The notes: a model not told the origin generated them from the sequence alone. 64,000 nucleotides of DNA from Picochlorum sp. 'celeri' (GCA_010909725.1 JAACMV010000019.1:806001-870000); one strand, 5' to 3'; positions 1 through 11,582 are shown, counted from the stretch's first letter. Numbers and translations are program-made.

Positions 1-551
1 TGATCACACCGCTGGTGTCGAATTCTTCAATGCCCAAGCGACCTTTGAATCTTCTCGGTCTTTTCACTGTCGAACCCCAAAATATCAGTACTTATAAAGA
101 TAAAATGGACGTGATCGTGGAATAGCATCATATATTCCCGTCAATCTACCACACTCGAGCAGGCAGATCACTATTCCCCCCTTTGCTCGCATGGCAAGGC
201 ATAAGCCAGCATATGGCTGAAAGGCAATGCCACAGACTGTGTTAAAAAACAAAGTCGCTGGAGATGAATAGAATTCGACACCTTGATGGACAGTTTTTAC
301 AAACTGGATTGTTATAAATACCATTTGAATAGAATACTAAAACGGATGATTATCCCTCATGAGAAGGATCTTTTCTGGAGCCTTGGCTCCAGAATGTTCT
401 CCATACATACACAAACTACTACCATGCACCCTATATTTTATTTTACGCTAGCATGGCATCACTCTTGTATACACACAAGAAATTGCCAATCAATCAAGGT
501 CGAGATGTATGTATCTCACATCAACACCCGGTACATTTAGTACCACAACCA
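1..551. other. Intergenic region at window edge
   Basis: No gene is well supported here. Bases 2-97 on the plus strand form an open frame ending in TAA that could be the tail of a gene entering from the left, but nothing in the roughly 31 residues is recognisable. The remainder up to the RPB7 stop is AT-rich and lacks a convincing reading frame. An imperfect inverted repeat joins bases 14-52 and 245-282 and is listed separately. Confidence 0.4.
14..282. repeat. Imperfect inverted repeat, arms 14-52 and 245-282
   Basis: The 13-mer ggtgtcgaattct at 14-26 returns as its exact reverse complement at 270-282. Similarity continues weakly beyond the core: caagcgacctttg near 35-47 pairs with the complementary segment near 248-258. 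The arms are about 190 bases apart. This could be a degenerate inverted duplication of coding sequence, because both arms translate to a GVEF-like peptide, or a remnant mobile-element end. Confidence 0.45.
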
Positions 552-1163
552 TCATGTTGATATGCTCATCAACCCCAAAAAGTCATCACTCATAGTTGCA
601 ACGGCAAAAATCTCATTTGCATCCACACGAGTACCCACAATGCGAACCCGTACTTCACTCCCAGGAATAATTTTATCCCCTTCACTCGTCACATACGCAG
701 GTTCATGTGACGTATCAAATTCAAATTCCTCTGGAATAAGATGGTTGCTGACAAACAACTGCAAAGGACCAGCCTCTGCGAAAAATCCCATCTGCAGAGA
801 TACATCATTAAAATAACCAATTGTGACCATGGATCAATCCCAGCGCATTCTTTCAACACAAAAATGAAAAACAACACACACCTTGTTCACAGACTTTACA
901 GTTGCATCCAGCACTTCCCCTTTATGGGGCATGAACGTGATGCATCGGTACTGAACATTAAATCTAGCATATCCTACTCCTTCTCTGATCAACCCCTGTC
1001 CAATCGAGAACAAACTCGTCACTGCCAAGACGAAACCGTGCTTGCCAGTGCAGTACCCCTCTACTTCTTGCCGCAGCCTATCATAAATTTCATCCTTGAG
1101 CTTTGGTCCTAGAAATCGAGGATGAATCTCTAATTCTTTTGATAAATCAAGCGTATAAAACAT
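552..1163 (-). CDS. RPB7: RNA polymerase II subunit RPB7
   Basis: Subunit of the RPB4/RPB7 stalk of nuclear RNA polymerase II, which contacts nascent RNA and supports initiation. Two exons, 1163-882 and 791-552, are joined over a 90-nt intron (GTGTGT...CTGCAG) and give 173 residues, the family's usual length. The N-terminal half carries the RNP-like tip with EVEGYCTGKHGFVLAV and KGEVLDATVKSVNK. The second exon begins MGFFAEAGPL, which starts the OB-fold/S1 half, and it includes the conserved IVGTRVD and DDFLGLMS segments. Start is the first ATG of the frame. It is divergent from the PPR-SMR gene, with about 400 bases between them. Confidence 0.93.
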
Positions 1164-1569
1164 CGTAATCGATAACGATATCTGTTCTCAGTGCGTCGTC
1201 ATTGAAACATGAATTGGAAAAAACATACACGTGGCCTCCTCACGTATCTATACGATCGCTGCGTCCACAATGGTATTTTCATACATATATTTTGCATTAA
1301 TAACACAAATCGATTGGCCTGCGACGAGCATACGAGTCGAAAGAGCATCTTGCTTTTATATTTACATAATGTTCTATTTATGGACTCATTTGCATTCCCA
1401 GAATAAAACAAAACAATGCCTCGGTGTTTTGACAACTATTGGCCTTGATGCGGTGCATCTGTGCTGTTTAAGAAATATAAAGCGGCGATGGATGTCCAAT
1501 GAAAACCCAAGAGTATCCTGAAGGGGCTCCCAAGTGGCATGCCATGGTTCATGTACAAGGAGTCAGAGA
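1164..1569. other. Divergent promoter region
   Basis: About 400 bases between the RPB7 start (minus) and the PPR-SMR start (plus). Short open frames occur but none has plausible protein character. An ATG at 1539 opens a frame that stops after about 28 codons and could be an upstream ORF of the PPR-SMR gene. No clear TATA box or known motif was recognised. Confidence 0.4.
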
Positions 1570-3377
1570 ATGATGCGGAGGAGCCTGTGTATCTATCGTG
1601 TGATTCTGAAGGATGGTTTGAATGATCCACGAGTGGCTGCAATCAGAAGCATCTACGAGGGTGTCGTGAGAAACACCACCATCAGTATTCCTGAGCAAGA
1701 CAGGAGTCTAGAGTCAAAAAGCAAGGAAGTGGGTACTCGCGTTTCTGGTGGGATTCCTCACGAAGATGATGATTTTATCAGTGGTTTACGTCAATCTGCT
1801 GGCACAGGTATGTGGATTGAGAGCTCTGTAGCAGTCATAGTAATAATAATACTGTTTTTTTGTTCGTGTGTGTGAGGAGTTGCATATAGTGAATCACCAT
1901 GCTGTATTGCTGTGCAGGGGATATTGAAACGATGTGGATTCTTCGGGGACTCTACGAAGGATTTTCGTCCAAAGAAAAAGCTGCGACACGCATGTCCGAG
2001 TGGTTACAGCAGTCTGATCCTACAGATGCACTGAGGCTATACAGTATTGCTTTTCAGAATGTGTTGCGGCCCACCCACCCTGATATGTACATGAAATATA
2101 GGATTATAGAGATGTATGCAAGGGCAGGCATGTTTGATAATTGTCAGTATATGCTCCAGGAGTATGTACAGGGAGACCGCAGCCCATTGCCCCATGCTTC
2201 CATGTGGATGCTTTTGTTGGAACAGGGAAAAGAAGCTCGGCGACCAGGATTCTGTACTTTTGTGATGCAGATAATGCGTGATGCGAATATCAAACCATCG
2301 AAAAAGATGTTGAAATTGCTGATGGATGTGTATGCAGAGAATCACATGCCAGATCAAGCCTTTGATGTGGTCAAGGATATGAGACGGAATGGCATGTCAG
2401 TTGATGCACATACATACTCGACGCTGATGAAAACATGTATTCGGACAATCAATGATTCGGAAGTCGTGACGACATTAGTAGGTGAGATGAAGCAAGGGCG
2501 GATCAAGATGCCACATAGGCTGTGGAGTTCTATTCTCATGGCGTATGCATCAGCTAGAGATTTGAATCATGTCCTTGAGACGGCGAATGAGATGAGCACT
2601 GTGCATGGTATCACTTTAAATGCAAGAGATTATACAGCAATAGTGAGAGCGTATAGAGAATCGGATCGGGTAGAGGAGGGACTCGCAATGCTGAAAAATA
2701 CGCTGCCAACAATACAGCCCCCAGATGTATCGCTCATGACAGAGGCTATTCGATTATACACGGCAGCAGGATGTATTGATGAGGCGATGAAACTCTTTGA
2801 ATCTCTTCAGCAATCCAATATGAGCCCAGATAGGGGCCTGTATAATATTATGCTCGATGAAGTCATGTCAGCCTGGTGTGATACTGAATCATCATCTCAG
2901 AAAGACCAGTTCTTGCACCGGGCGTGCAAAATCTTCGATCAGGCTTGGGGTGATGGAATCTTTCACAGTATCCATGAATCAAGAAAAAGCCGAAAAATCT
3001 CGCAGCGTGGCTTTACGGCTCACGCAGATCTCCATCGCACAGGACTATGGGCATGCCAGTTTGCCATCATCAAGCATTGGGAGGAAATGTTTGCAGATTA
3101 TGTGGAGCGTGGCGACACGATGGCACTGAAATTCATCTCTGGAAAAGGCAAAGGATATAAGCAGTCCTTGAAAGGTGATAAATTATCGCTAATCGATGTC
3201 GTAAGGGAATTCTTGTCACATTCAAGGGTTCTCTATTATGAAGACAGTGTTGGGGTGTTTTCCATTCCAAAGAATCATTTACGCCAGCGATTCAAGAAAT
3301 GGAGAGATACTGGATTCGTGTGCGATGTCAAGTCTTTCTCAACGTGCCTCGTGGACCCTCGACTGTATGAATCTTGA
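1570..3377 (+). CDS. PPR-SMR protein, probably organellar RNA-binding
   Basis: Exons 1570-1807 and 1918-3377 (110-nt intron, GTATGT...GTGCAG) encode about 565 residues. The centre holds tandem pentatricopeptide repeats, for example around AFDVVKDMRRNGMSVDAHTY and EAMKLFESLQQSNMSPDRG. The C-terminus carries an SMR domain: a DLHRTG motif in place of the usual DLHG, and ISGKGKGYK in place of the GKG loop. PPR-SMR proteins in plants bind and process organelle RNA, some with endonuclease activity. The basic N-terminus starting MMRRSLCIYR suits organelle import. Start is the first ATG pair; a longer form cannot be excluded. PPR plus SMR is confident; plastid versus mitochondrion is not resolved. 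Confidence 0.87.
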
Positions 3378-3569
3378 AATAAAAACCTCTGTATTCTTTC
3401 TTCAAAGAAGAAGGCATCTCAGGACTCTGCAAACATCACCATAGAAATTCTTCTTCGGCTGGCGCAAAGACAGCCTTCTCTAAAATTTGTTTCAAATATT
3501 TATTTTAAATATGTACCATATCATGGCATTGGTGGAAAGATGACGTAAATAAACGAAACAGAAGCTGGA

Positions 3570-6119
3570 ATGTCGTTTTCTTTTAGAATCCCAGGCTCAG
3601 AACGCCTGTCAAAGTTCTTCATGGCCATCATCCTCTTTTTCCCAACCTTAATTCACGATTTGTTCGTTCAGCCAGATGAAGAGGACCTTGGAAGGCACCT
3701 GATGACATGGGAGTTTGGGCAGGCATTCCGGCATTTGCCACGTTTGTTAAGTTCTCTGGCATTTAAGACACGAACCCTAGAGGAACAACTTCATCAGGTA
3801 TGTTTACATATGGAGGATGGAGAGAAGAATCGTTCAGCGCTGTAATGTGCTACTTTTGGCTGCAGTCTATGTTGAAAGGCAACCTAAGAAGGTCCTTCAC
3901 CTTGTTTGATTTGATCATGATTGGAACAGGATTGGTTGTTGGTAGCGGTGTTCTGATTGTGACTGGTGAAGTTCAAGGTCAACTAGCAGGGTACGTGGGT
4001 TGGCATGCGCTTGGCGTGTGTGTTCAGGCATAACGAGTCTATGTGTTTTGCAGGTCAGCAACATTTCTTGGGTATGCTTTAATTGGAATTCCTCTTTTGG
4101 CGGCTGCAGCCTGCTATGCCGAGTTTTCTAATGTATGTTTGTATTCTACTATACATGTGTGTTTGTGATATCTGTGATTCAATGTGTGTGATTGTATTAT
4201 ACAGGAGTATCCTGTTGCTGGAAGTGCATTTACATACGCACTTGCAACACTTGGGGAGTATCCGGCGGCAATTGCACTAGGGTTTCTGATCATCTATTAT
4301 GTTCTTGGAGAAGGAGCTGTTGCACGAGGACTGGTAGCGTATTTTGGACTGTTGTTTAATGTGCCTTTATCAGAAATCATTGTAGAAGTGAATGGTGTTA
4401 CTCTGGACTTTCTAGCTTTTGCGTTTGTCCTCATTATGACCGTTGCTCTCTGTTTCGGTATGAAAGAGAGTTCCTTGTTTCTGACATGCGCCATTATAAC
4501 AGCACTGTTCTTTTTCATCTTCACTGGGATTGCTGCTTTTGCTAAATCGCGGGCTGACTATTTTGCTGATGACTTTCTGCCAAATGGGGCAGGTGGCTTG
4601 TTCCAGTCATTTGCAATTCTAGCATTCTCATATACGGGATTTGACGCCATCTGCAATGCTGTGGAGGAAGTACGTGTTGCAATGTCTCATAATCATAGGA
4701 TTGATATGATTGATTCATATTGTGTGCTGCAGGCAAGGGACATTCGTGATACCCCCAAAGCCATCATGTCAACCGTCGGGATCAGTGGAGCTATTTATAT
4801 TTTCTTATCATTGTCTCTGTCATTCCTCGTGACCGTGCAAGAGTTGCAAGCATGCAGCGATTCAGCCACAGGAAATCCTGTGCCATGCAGTGCCCCAGAT
4901 TCTGCAAGAGCCTATGAAGATGCTTTTGTCTACGGGTTTACCCTTCGTGGTTTAGGTTGGATGCAGTATATTGTTGCTTTAGCCGGCGTATTTGCTATAT
5001 CAACAACTCTTCTGGTAGGATTGTACTCGGGCGCTCGTACCCTCATGGTTGGTGCTAGAGAATGGATGCTCCCTCCAATCATGTCTGACATTTCCGCAAG
5101 GACGCAGACCCCCTTGGTTGCACAAATAATCATGGGAATAGCAGCTGGTATTTTTGCCCTATTCATCTCGTATGGAGACCTGGCGCAGCTTGCATCATTT
5201 ATTTACCTCGCAACGCTGTGGCTTGTATGCAATGCATTCCTAGCAAGGAGATACTATCCAGACATTAAATTAAAATATACACAATATGGAACAGTGGAAG
5301 CAACTCCTGGAAGATTTCAAAACTTTGGTCTTGGCAAAATACAGCATAAAATGTCAAAGAAAACACATCGTTTACTTGTCTGGGCTCATATACTGCTCAT
5401 TAATGGGGTATCCATTGGATGCGGTATTTTCTACAGACTCACTCGACGGCTTGATTCTATCTATTTTGTAGTAGCTTGGTTCGTGCTCACACTGTCCATG
5501 CTGATACTCTGCCCTCTAGAGTATGAACCAACATCATGGAAGGTGCCATCAATCCTGCTCCCATGGGTTCCCTCCTTTGCCATTCTAGCCATCATCTTTG
5601 TGTACGTGATCTGAGTATGGTTCCATGCTATATATTATAGATATTTACCTTCTTCAATGGTGATGCCTCTGCAGGTGCTCGGATTTACCAGACTTTGTCT
5701 ACACGTACTCGCTGTGTTTCTTTGTGGGTGTCTCGCTGGTGTACATTTTCTTCTCTCTCCCACTATCATACGTCCGCCGTTTTACCTCGAGTAGAAACAC
5801 AGATGACACGCGTGTCGTTGAACTCGTATTCAATAATGGCAAATGGGTTTCAGTAGATGTGTTGATGTCTCAGTCATCAGGCAACTCTCTCACAGAAAGA
5901 GGATCTGGAGACTTGCATTCCATCCACTCATTCCCCACCTCTATTCTGCAATCGCACAGATCGTATTCCAAGACATCATCTCATCTGTGGCCAGAATCAT
6001 CCATGGACCGAACAGAATCGTCTCCTCATAGGACACCAACATCGGCAGCAGAATTCATTTCACCATTAGAGACCATCACTGACAAATCTCTTGCCACTGA
6101 TGATACAGAACACACGTAG
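3570..6119 (+). CDS. Amino acid permease, APC superfamily (CAT-like)
   Basis: Multi-pass transporter related to cationic amino-acid transporters. Six exons: 3570-3797, 3866-3990, 4054-4132, 4205-4669, 4733-5601 and 5675-6119, giving 736 residues. The first membrane segment has IMIGTGLVVGSGVLIVTGE, the APC helix-1 glycine-rich motif. NEYPVAGSAFTYALATLGE and the following helix match the CAT family. About 12 hydrophobic segments are visible, followed by a hydrophilic Ser/Thr-rich tail. The intron 4670-4732 is 63 nt long, in frame and free of stops, so retention would only insert 21 residues. Substrate cannot be fixed from sequence; plasma membrane or vacuole are the likely sites. Confidence 0.86.
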
Positions 6120-6208
6120 AGAGGATAGATATACAACAGCATCATTGTAGTCACTTACACGAAAAGAATGTAAACACGCAATTTTTTTTACTGTAATAAT
6201 AACACCTA

Positions 6209-6792
6209 CTACTGCTTGCATGCATACATACGGGTCCATTCCCGTGCCGTCTCCATCGCACCTGCCTCATCTGTCTTCCAATGCTTTGCAATATTCTCAT
6301 CCAATGGATCATCTGGATTCGGAGCACTCATCAACGCCTGAATACTCAACAACACTGTCCTAATTTGCAATGCAGGAGACCACTTATCCTTCAATATATC
6401 CAGGCATATTCTCCCCAGCTTGTCCACATTGGGATGATAAATCTTGGTCAAAAACCGTACTTTTGGTGCTGCCATCGGATAATCTTCTGGAAGAAATAGC
6501 TCAAGATTGTACACACCTCCCTCATAGGGAGATGAGCCAGGACCCAATATAATCACATTGAAATACCTCATATTCTCCTCTGTTGGAGCAGCACTAATAC
6601 CTTCCACTGGCTCACTAATCAACCGCTGCGTCTCCTGCATACCATTTATACTGGTCCGTATCAAGACGCATCCCATCTTGAGGATATGTACAAGAACAAC
6701 ACCTTGTTGTTGTTCAACCAGGGTTGAGAAGAAAAAAGACAAAGCCCCTGCAACCAACATACCTTGATGATTCTTCTCGGAAGCCCATCCAT
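6209..6792 (-). CDS. UBC13: Ubiquitin-conjugating enzyme E2 N (UBC13)
   Basis: E2 enzyme that, with a UEV partner, builds Lys63-linked ubiquitin chains in DNA damage tolerance and signalling. Exons 6792-6763 and 6634-6209 give 151 residues against 152 in human UBC13. The 30-nt first exon encodes [10 protein letters not shown] and is followed by a 128-nt intron (GTATGT...ATGCAG). The active-site Cys lies at residue 87 in [20 protein letters not shown], exactly as in the human protein. [22 protein letters not shown] and [18 protein letters not shown] are family hallmarks. It is divergent from a small complex I-like gene. Confidence 0.95.
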
Positions 6793-7170
6793 TGGTTCAA
6801 ATCAATCAATAAATGACCCAAATACCAGATACTAGATACTCTTGAGAATGCTCTAAATAATAAAGGCAAGTACTGTTGAAATCAAATCAATACATGTACT
6901 CCCTCGTCCAAGGAGACCGCCACCTTGACGCTACTACTCTTCTTGTTGTTGTTGTGATACGTCTAGTGAATTACGAATGCCGACAACTGAGCAACAGTGC
7001 TTGCACAAATCACTCATGTGATCCCATTGGGAAAACAACGAATATCTTAATCCCAGAGTTCGGAATTAAAACAACTGCGATTCTCGAGTCCATGCATGTC
7101 CTCCCCATCACGCCGACAGAAACCCCATTAATACTAAATATTTATACCTAGAGACTACTCTTGCACCACC
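6793..7170. other. Divergent promoter region UBC13 / small membrane subunit
   Basis: 378 bases between two divergent starts. An open frame at 6876-7151 (plus) has no recognisable protein character and probably lies in a leader or promoter. I see no repeat or RNA gene. Confidence 0.4.
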
Positions 7171-7602
7171 ATGGGAGGCGGTGGAGGAGATTTACACGCA
7201 CCAAAAGGTCCGTCGTGATTTTTCTTCCTTGCTATATTTTTCCTTGTCGTATTCGTACAGTGAACTAATTCAAGAGTATATAGCATCCAATCATATGAGA
7301 GAATTCATCACAGTGGGATGATCCGTATCATGTGCAGAGATTTGGTCCCCAGCGGGAGGTTTCTTTCCAGACCCAAAACACTGGAGGAGGAATACCCTGA
7401 TTGCCGTCATGTACGTGAATATCCACCCTGCCCCTATATGGATCCAATGACTGACCATGTAAAAATGCTGTGCAGAGGTCTTGCTGCAGTAGGATCGCTC
7501 GTGTTTGCCAAGAGCACATCTCTGGAAGTTCGCCATGCCACGCCTGCAGGACCAATTCCTTCTCAGCGCTGGGCACCACAGTCATTTCCCAAGCAGCAAT
7601 AA
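7171..7602 (+). CDS. Small single-pass protein, probable complex I accessory subunit
   Basis: Three small exons, 7171-7207, 7338-7410 and 7476-7602, give a 78-residue protein. It starts MGGGGGDLHAPKG, continues with a proline-rich stretch and PDPKHWRRNTLIAV, has one hydrophobic helix (about residues 34-52, GLAAVGSLVFA), and ends in PIPSQRWAPQSFPKQQ. A Gly-rich start, WRRNT before a single helix and a PIPSQRW-type tail resemble small mitochondrial complex I membrane-arm subunits (NDUFB4/B15-like). The exact subunit is uncertain. The first donor is GTCCGT, less typical than the others, but all three frames join without stops. Confidence 0.62.
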
Positions 7603-7874
7603 GTATACTTAGTACGAAACCCCAATCTTATACTGATTGAATGGAGATGGGATCGCTATTGATATGTTATGTAAACGTGTATGTGTGATGATTGTAAATA
7701 GAAGAACAAGTGTTGTCATCTCTCTCTTCCAGAATCGATCGATAGCACCATGTCCCTTCAACCAATAATTTGACCGGACGATCTGACACAGAGTAACCGA
7801 GTAATCAGATCAATCAGGTCCCAAGGATACCGTCGATGCAGTAATATTATGTAAATACACATTTATTTACAATA

Positions 7875-9016
7875 ATGGCTGATAGAGAAGAGTGCGTGTA
7901 CATGGCCAAGTTGGCCGAACAGGCTGAGCGATACGATGAGATGGTGCGTGCGTGGTAGCCGTTGATTTGGCCTCCGTTGAGACCTGGTTCTCTGTTGGTG
8001 TTGACTGCTCGCCCATGTAATTTTCTATGTGGTATTGGATGTGGTTTGGGGTGTATATGCGGGAACAGGATGGTCTGTCCTCGGAAACACGGATCCCTGA
8101 GGAATCATTCCTTGGTTCTGTGTCCCCTCCATGGGATCGCCATCAGGTTGCTTCAGGATTTACTATGGATATTTTTAGATTGCGGACTGTATGGGTTGGG
8201 TGGTTGTGACGTGGATACACGTCGTTTGGGTTGTGATTGTTGGCACGACCGGAGCGTTGGCGTTGGACCGTTTTCTTCCCTGTGCTGGAGGATATTTACT
8301 CAATGATTTTATGTACATGTCATGACATTCAGGTTACTGAGATGAAAAAGGTGGCCATGATGGTGCAAGAGCAAGAGCTGTCCGTGGAGGAGAGAAACTT
8401 GTTGTCTGTTGCATACAAGAATGTGATTGGGACTCGACGTGCGTCATGGAGGATTATCTCAAGTATTGAGCAGAAGGAGGAATCCAAAGGAAATGATGAG
8501 CATGTTAAGAGAATCAAAAAGTACAGGGAGGTTGTTGAGAAGGAGTTGCAGGATATTTGCAACAGCATCTTGTCTCTGTTGGATGAATATTTGATTCCAA
8601 CAGCATCGAATGGGGAGTCCAAGGTGTTTTATTTGAAAATGAAAGGAGATTATCACAGATATCTGGCCGAGTTCAAGACTGGAGGGGAGAGAAAGGATGC
8701 TGCCGAGCAGACACTGTTGGCATACAAGGCTGCTCAGGATATTGCCCTGGTGGATCTTCCACCAACCCATCCTATCCGATTGGGATTGGCATTGAACTTC
8801 TCAGTGTTTTATTATGAGATTCTTAACTCTCCAGAGCGTGCATGCCATTTGGCCAAGCAGGCATTTGATGAGGCTATTGCTGAGCTGGACACACTGGGAG
8901 AAGAGTCATACAAGGACAGCACATTGATTATGCAGTTGTTGCGAGATAACCTTACTCTGTGGACGACTGATTTGCAAGACAATGATGGGCGTGAGGAGGA
9001 GAAGGCGACGGAGTAA
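7875..9016 (+). CDS. 14-3-3 protein
   Basis: Dimeric adaptor that binds phosphoserine/threonine motifs in many signalling and metabolic proteins. Exon 1 (7875-7943) encodes [20 protein letters not shown]; exon 2 is 8333-9016; 250 residues in total. Signature segments are visible: [35 protein letters not shown] and the C-terminal [16 protein letters not shown]. The phosphopeptide-binding basic residues in the first and third helices are present. The intron of 389 nt is the longest assigned in this window, against 55-155 nt elsewhere. It is flanked by intergenic DNA on the left and converges on the ammonium transporter. Confidence 0.96.
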
Positions 9017-9337
9017 TGCTCTAATCATCACAATGATGTCATCATCTTCATCACATAGTAGGTATATGCAGAATTCTAATCTTCATGTAATCACCAGATA
9101 GACTCCATGCACACAATAATAATATATAAATACACTTGGTGTGGACGGGAATTAAAATGGTATATATGTTACAAGTTGTTGCAAAAAAAATCAAGAAGTT
9201 GTATAATCGTACATGATGGTACACACACATACAACAACCTGTCTCACACAATCATTCTCTGATGGATAATGTGATTGAGAAAATCAAATAATAATCATCT
9301 CTTGGTTGTGTTTGGCATCTTGATACATGCATGCAAT
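9017..9337. other. Convergent intergenic region
   Basis: About 320 AT-rich bases between the stops of 14-3-3 (plus) and the ammonium transporter (minus). It presumably holds both 3' untranslated regions. No coding or repeat signal was seen. Confidence 0.4.
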
Positions 9338-10993
9338 TTATGCCTCCATAGTTGCCCTCTCATGTGGCTTGACACCAGTATTGCGGGCGAGAGCTTCTTC
9401 AATCTTCTTGTCAATCATTTCAGCTGTGATTGACACACCAGCTCCAGCACCCTTTGCGGTTTCTGGGTCATGTGGGTAAGCGGATCCTCCGTGATGAGAC
9501 ACATCCAAACCGGCAGACTCAACCTCTGGTGGGACACGGAACATGTTGGCCTTCTTGAGGAGGAAGAAGAATGGAGTCATGATACCCATAACCCAGGCGA
9601 AGATGGCCAGGATGATGACGATCTGGCATCCGAGGAGGTTTCCGTTTCCTCCCATGATGAAACCGTAGTTGTTTCCAGCAGCAGCAAGAGTTTCAGTGGC
9701 AAAGGCTGATGTGGCGAGGAGTCCCCAGATACCAGCTCCAGCGTGGACGGCAATGGCATCCAATGGGTCATCAACCTTGAGAACATTGAGGATGAACTTG
9801 GAAGATCCGACGTAGGCGAAAGCTCCAATGATTCCAGTTGGGATGGCAGCCCAGACCTCCATCCATCCGCATGGTCCGGTAACAGACACGAGCCCAGCAA
9901 GTGCTCCATTTCCAACCATGATAAGATCAACAACAGATGTTCCGGTGGTCACCTTGGTCCAGGCCATGATGATCAACAGAGTGGTAAGAGCACCTGTGGC
10001 AGCTCCAAAGGTGGTGTTGATGGCAACACGGGCAGCAAGTCCAGAGTATCCAGCAATGCCAAGGGTGGATCCTGGGTTGAAACCGAACCATCCGAACCAC
10101 AGGAAGAACACACCGAGAAGGGTCAATGAAGCATTGTGTCCTGGCATATCCACTGGCTTACCGTCAGCATCGAAACGACCCATACGTGGACCAAGAATCC
10201 AGGCACCAGCAAGGGAAGCAAATCCACCAACCATGTGAACAGGTCCATCACCAGCAAAGTCAAGTACTCCAACTCCGAAAAGACGCTTCTCAACATTGAA
10301 GGCGGAAGCCCATCCAGATCCAGACCAGACCCAATGGGCAACCACTGGGTACACAAAGCACACAAGAATCAACTCATAGGAAAGGTAGGCCCAAAGTCTG
10401 CATCTCTCAGCGACTGCTCCAGACACAATGGTAGCGGCCGTTGCAGCGAATGTGAACTGGAAGAACCAGAAGGCGTAATCAGCGACATCTTCGGTGTTGG
10501 TCAAGAAGAAGTATCTGTTTCCGATGAATTTCTGAGTGGATGAGAAACCTCCTGGTGGTACGCTTGTTGTCAGACTGAAAACACCAGTGTTGGTGTCAGC
10601 GCAAACGCATGAAGCTTCAGCATTGGTACAGTCACCTTCGTAGGCCTCGGCATCTGGGAGTTCGTCAGTTGTGGTTGTTCCAGTGGCGCAGTCAGTGTAC
10701 CATGTCTTCTCAACAGGGTCACCATATGCAAATGCATATCCAGTGGCATACCAGCAAAGGGATCCAAGGCATGCATCCAAAATATTCAGAAGAATAATGT
10801 TCTTGGCGTTCTTAGCACGGACAGATCCAGCACAAAGCATAGCGAATCCAGCTTGCATAAAGAACACCATGTAACCGGACTGGAGCATCCACGCATTGTC
10901 AGCATCAGTGGCATCCATGACAGCGGCCCCTGCGTAGGAGCCACCATATGTGTCCGTGAAGTACGTAGAGGTTACGTTCTCGGAGAGAGACAT
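9338..10993 (-). CDS. AMT1: Ammonium transporter (AMT/MEP/Rh family)
   Basis: Plasma-membrane ammonium uptake channel/transporter. Single exon, 551 residues, beginning MSLSENVTSTYFTDTYGG. About 11 membrane helices are visible. AMT signatures include MLQSGYMVFFMQAGFAMLCAGS near residue 35, the long extracellular insert with paired cysteines (ASCVCAD), and the HMVGGFASLAGAWILG and AIAVHAGAGIWGLLA segments containing the twin pore histidines. The C-terminal tail contains GLDVSHHGGSAYPHD, the cytosolic regulatory helix region of AMT1-type proteins. Third positions are strongly C/G-biased compared with neighbouring genes, which suggests high expression. Its leader contains a telomere-like motif (listed separately). 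Confidence 0.96.
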   Translation of the reverse strand: MSLSENVTSTYFTDTYGGSYAGAAVMDATDADNAWMLQSGYMVFFMQAGFAMLCAGSVRAKNAKNIILLNILDACLGSLCWYATGYAFAYGDPVEKTWYTDCATGTTTTDELPDAEAYEGDCTNAEASCVCADTNTGVFSLTTSVPPGGFSSTQKFIGNRYFFLTNTEDVADYAFWFFQFTFAATAATIVSGAVAERCRLWAYLSYELILVCFVYPVVAHWVWSGSGWASAFNVEKRLFGVGVLDFAGDGPVHMVGGFASLAGAWILGPRMGRFDADGKPVDMPGHNASLTLLGVFFLWFGWFGFNPGSTLGIAGYSGLAARVAINTTFGAATGALTTLLIIMAWTKVTTGTSVVDLIMVGNGALAGLVSVTGPCGWMEVWAAIPTGIIGAFAYVGSSKFILNVLKVDDPLDAIAVHAGAGIWGLLATSAFATETLAAAGNNYGFIMGGNGNLLGCQIVIILAIFAWVMGIMTPFFFLLKKANMFRVPPEVESAGLDVSHHGGSAYPHDPETAKGAGAGVSITAEMIDKKIEEALARNTGVKPHERATMEA

Positions 10994-11050
10994 GGCTGTA
11001 AATTATTTTCTGCGAACACGTGACGTCAAACTCTGCAAGCATACAGTTGC

Positions 11051-11063
11051 TAGGGTTAGGGTT
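11051..11063 (-). promoter_or_regulatory. Telo-box-like motif upstream of ammonium transporter
   Basis: tagggttagggtt reads AACCCTAACCCTA on the coding strand of the ammonium transporter, 58 bases upstream of its ATG. In land plants the telo-box (AAACCCTAA) lies near transcription starts of many highly expressed genes. Function here is inferred only from motif and position. Confidence 0.4.
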
Positions 11064-11582
11064 CCATCCACTTCAAAGTTTCGAATCCAGATATGCCACA
11101 TATGCATGTTTTATTTTCATCATGTAATCCCTCAAAAACATTCAATGCGGGCGGGGAGGAGCAAAATGCGTGTCGGCAACCTCGTGCCATGCCCTTGTGC
11201 ATTGGCAAATCTAGGGCTTTTGAGGATGGCAGCAATTCCTCACACTGCTCAGCACAATGCTTCCTTACAGTGTCATATGCACACACTATGTGCACATCAA
11301 GTTCCATTTCGCATCGAAGACATACCTTTCACTCCTTGGGAGAATCTCTGAGTCACTTGCAGTTGACACTATTTTACACGTTGCAACACGAATGCCTCAA
11401 GAATAGCAGGTATTCTCTTGCTAATTACTGCAGAATGTTGCGAATCTACGAGGATATAATAATTTATTATGCAAAGGTGCTGTCTCCACGGAAATCCATC
11501 AACCCTGCAGAAGGGATGCAAAATTACCCTAGCCCTAGTCCAAGACGTGATTGATTATTCATCAACGGGGTCCTATTGAAGC

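Noticed and set aside
7962..8306. 114-codon frame inside the 14-3-3 intron
   Set aside because: It lies within the intron required for a correct 14-3-3 N-terminus, and its Cys/Trp-rich translation is not protein-like.
9470..10543. Several open frames antisense to the ammonium transporter
   Set aside because: They are shadows caused by the strong codon bias of the transporter; their translations are low-complexity and match nothing.
11040..11110. Possible telomere or subtelomere because of TTAGGG-like repeats
   Set aside because: Only two repeat units occur and ordinary genes lie on both sides; a telo-box promoter motif explains them better.
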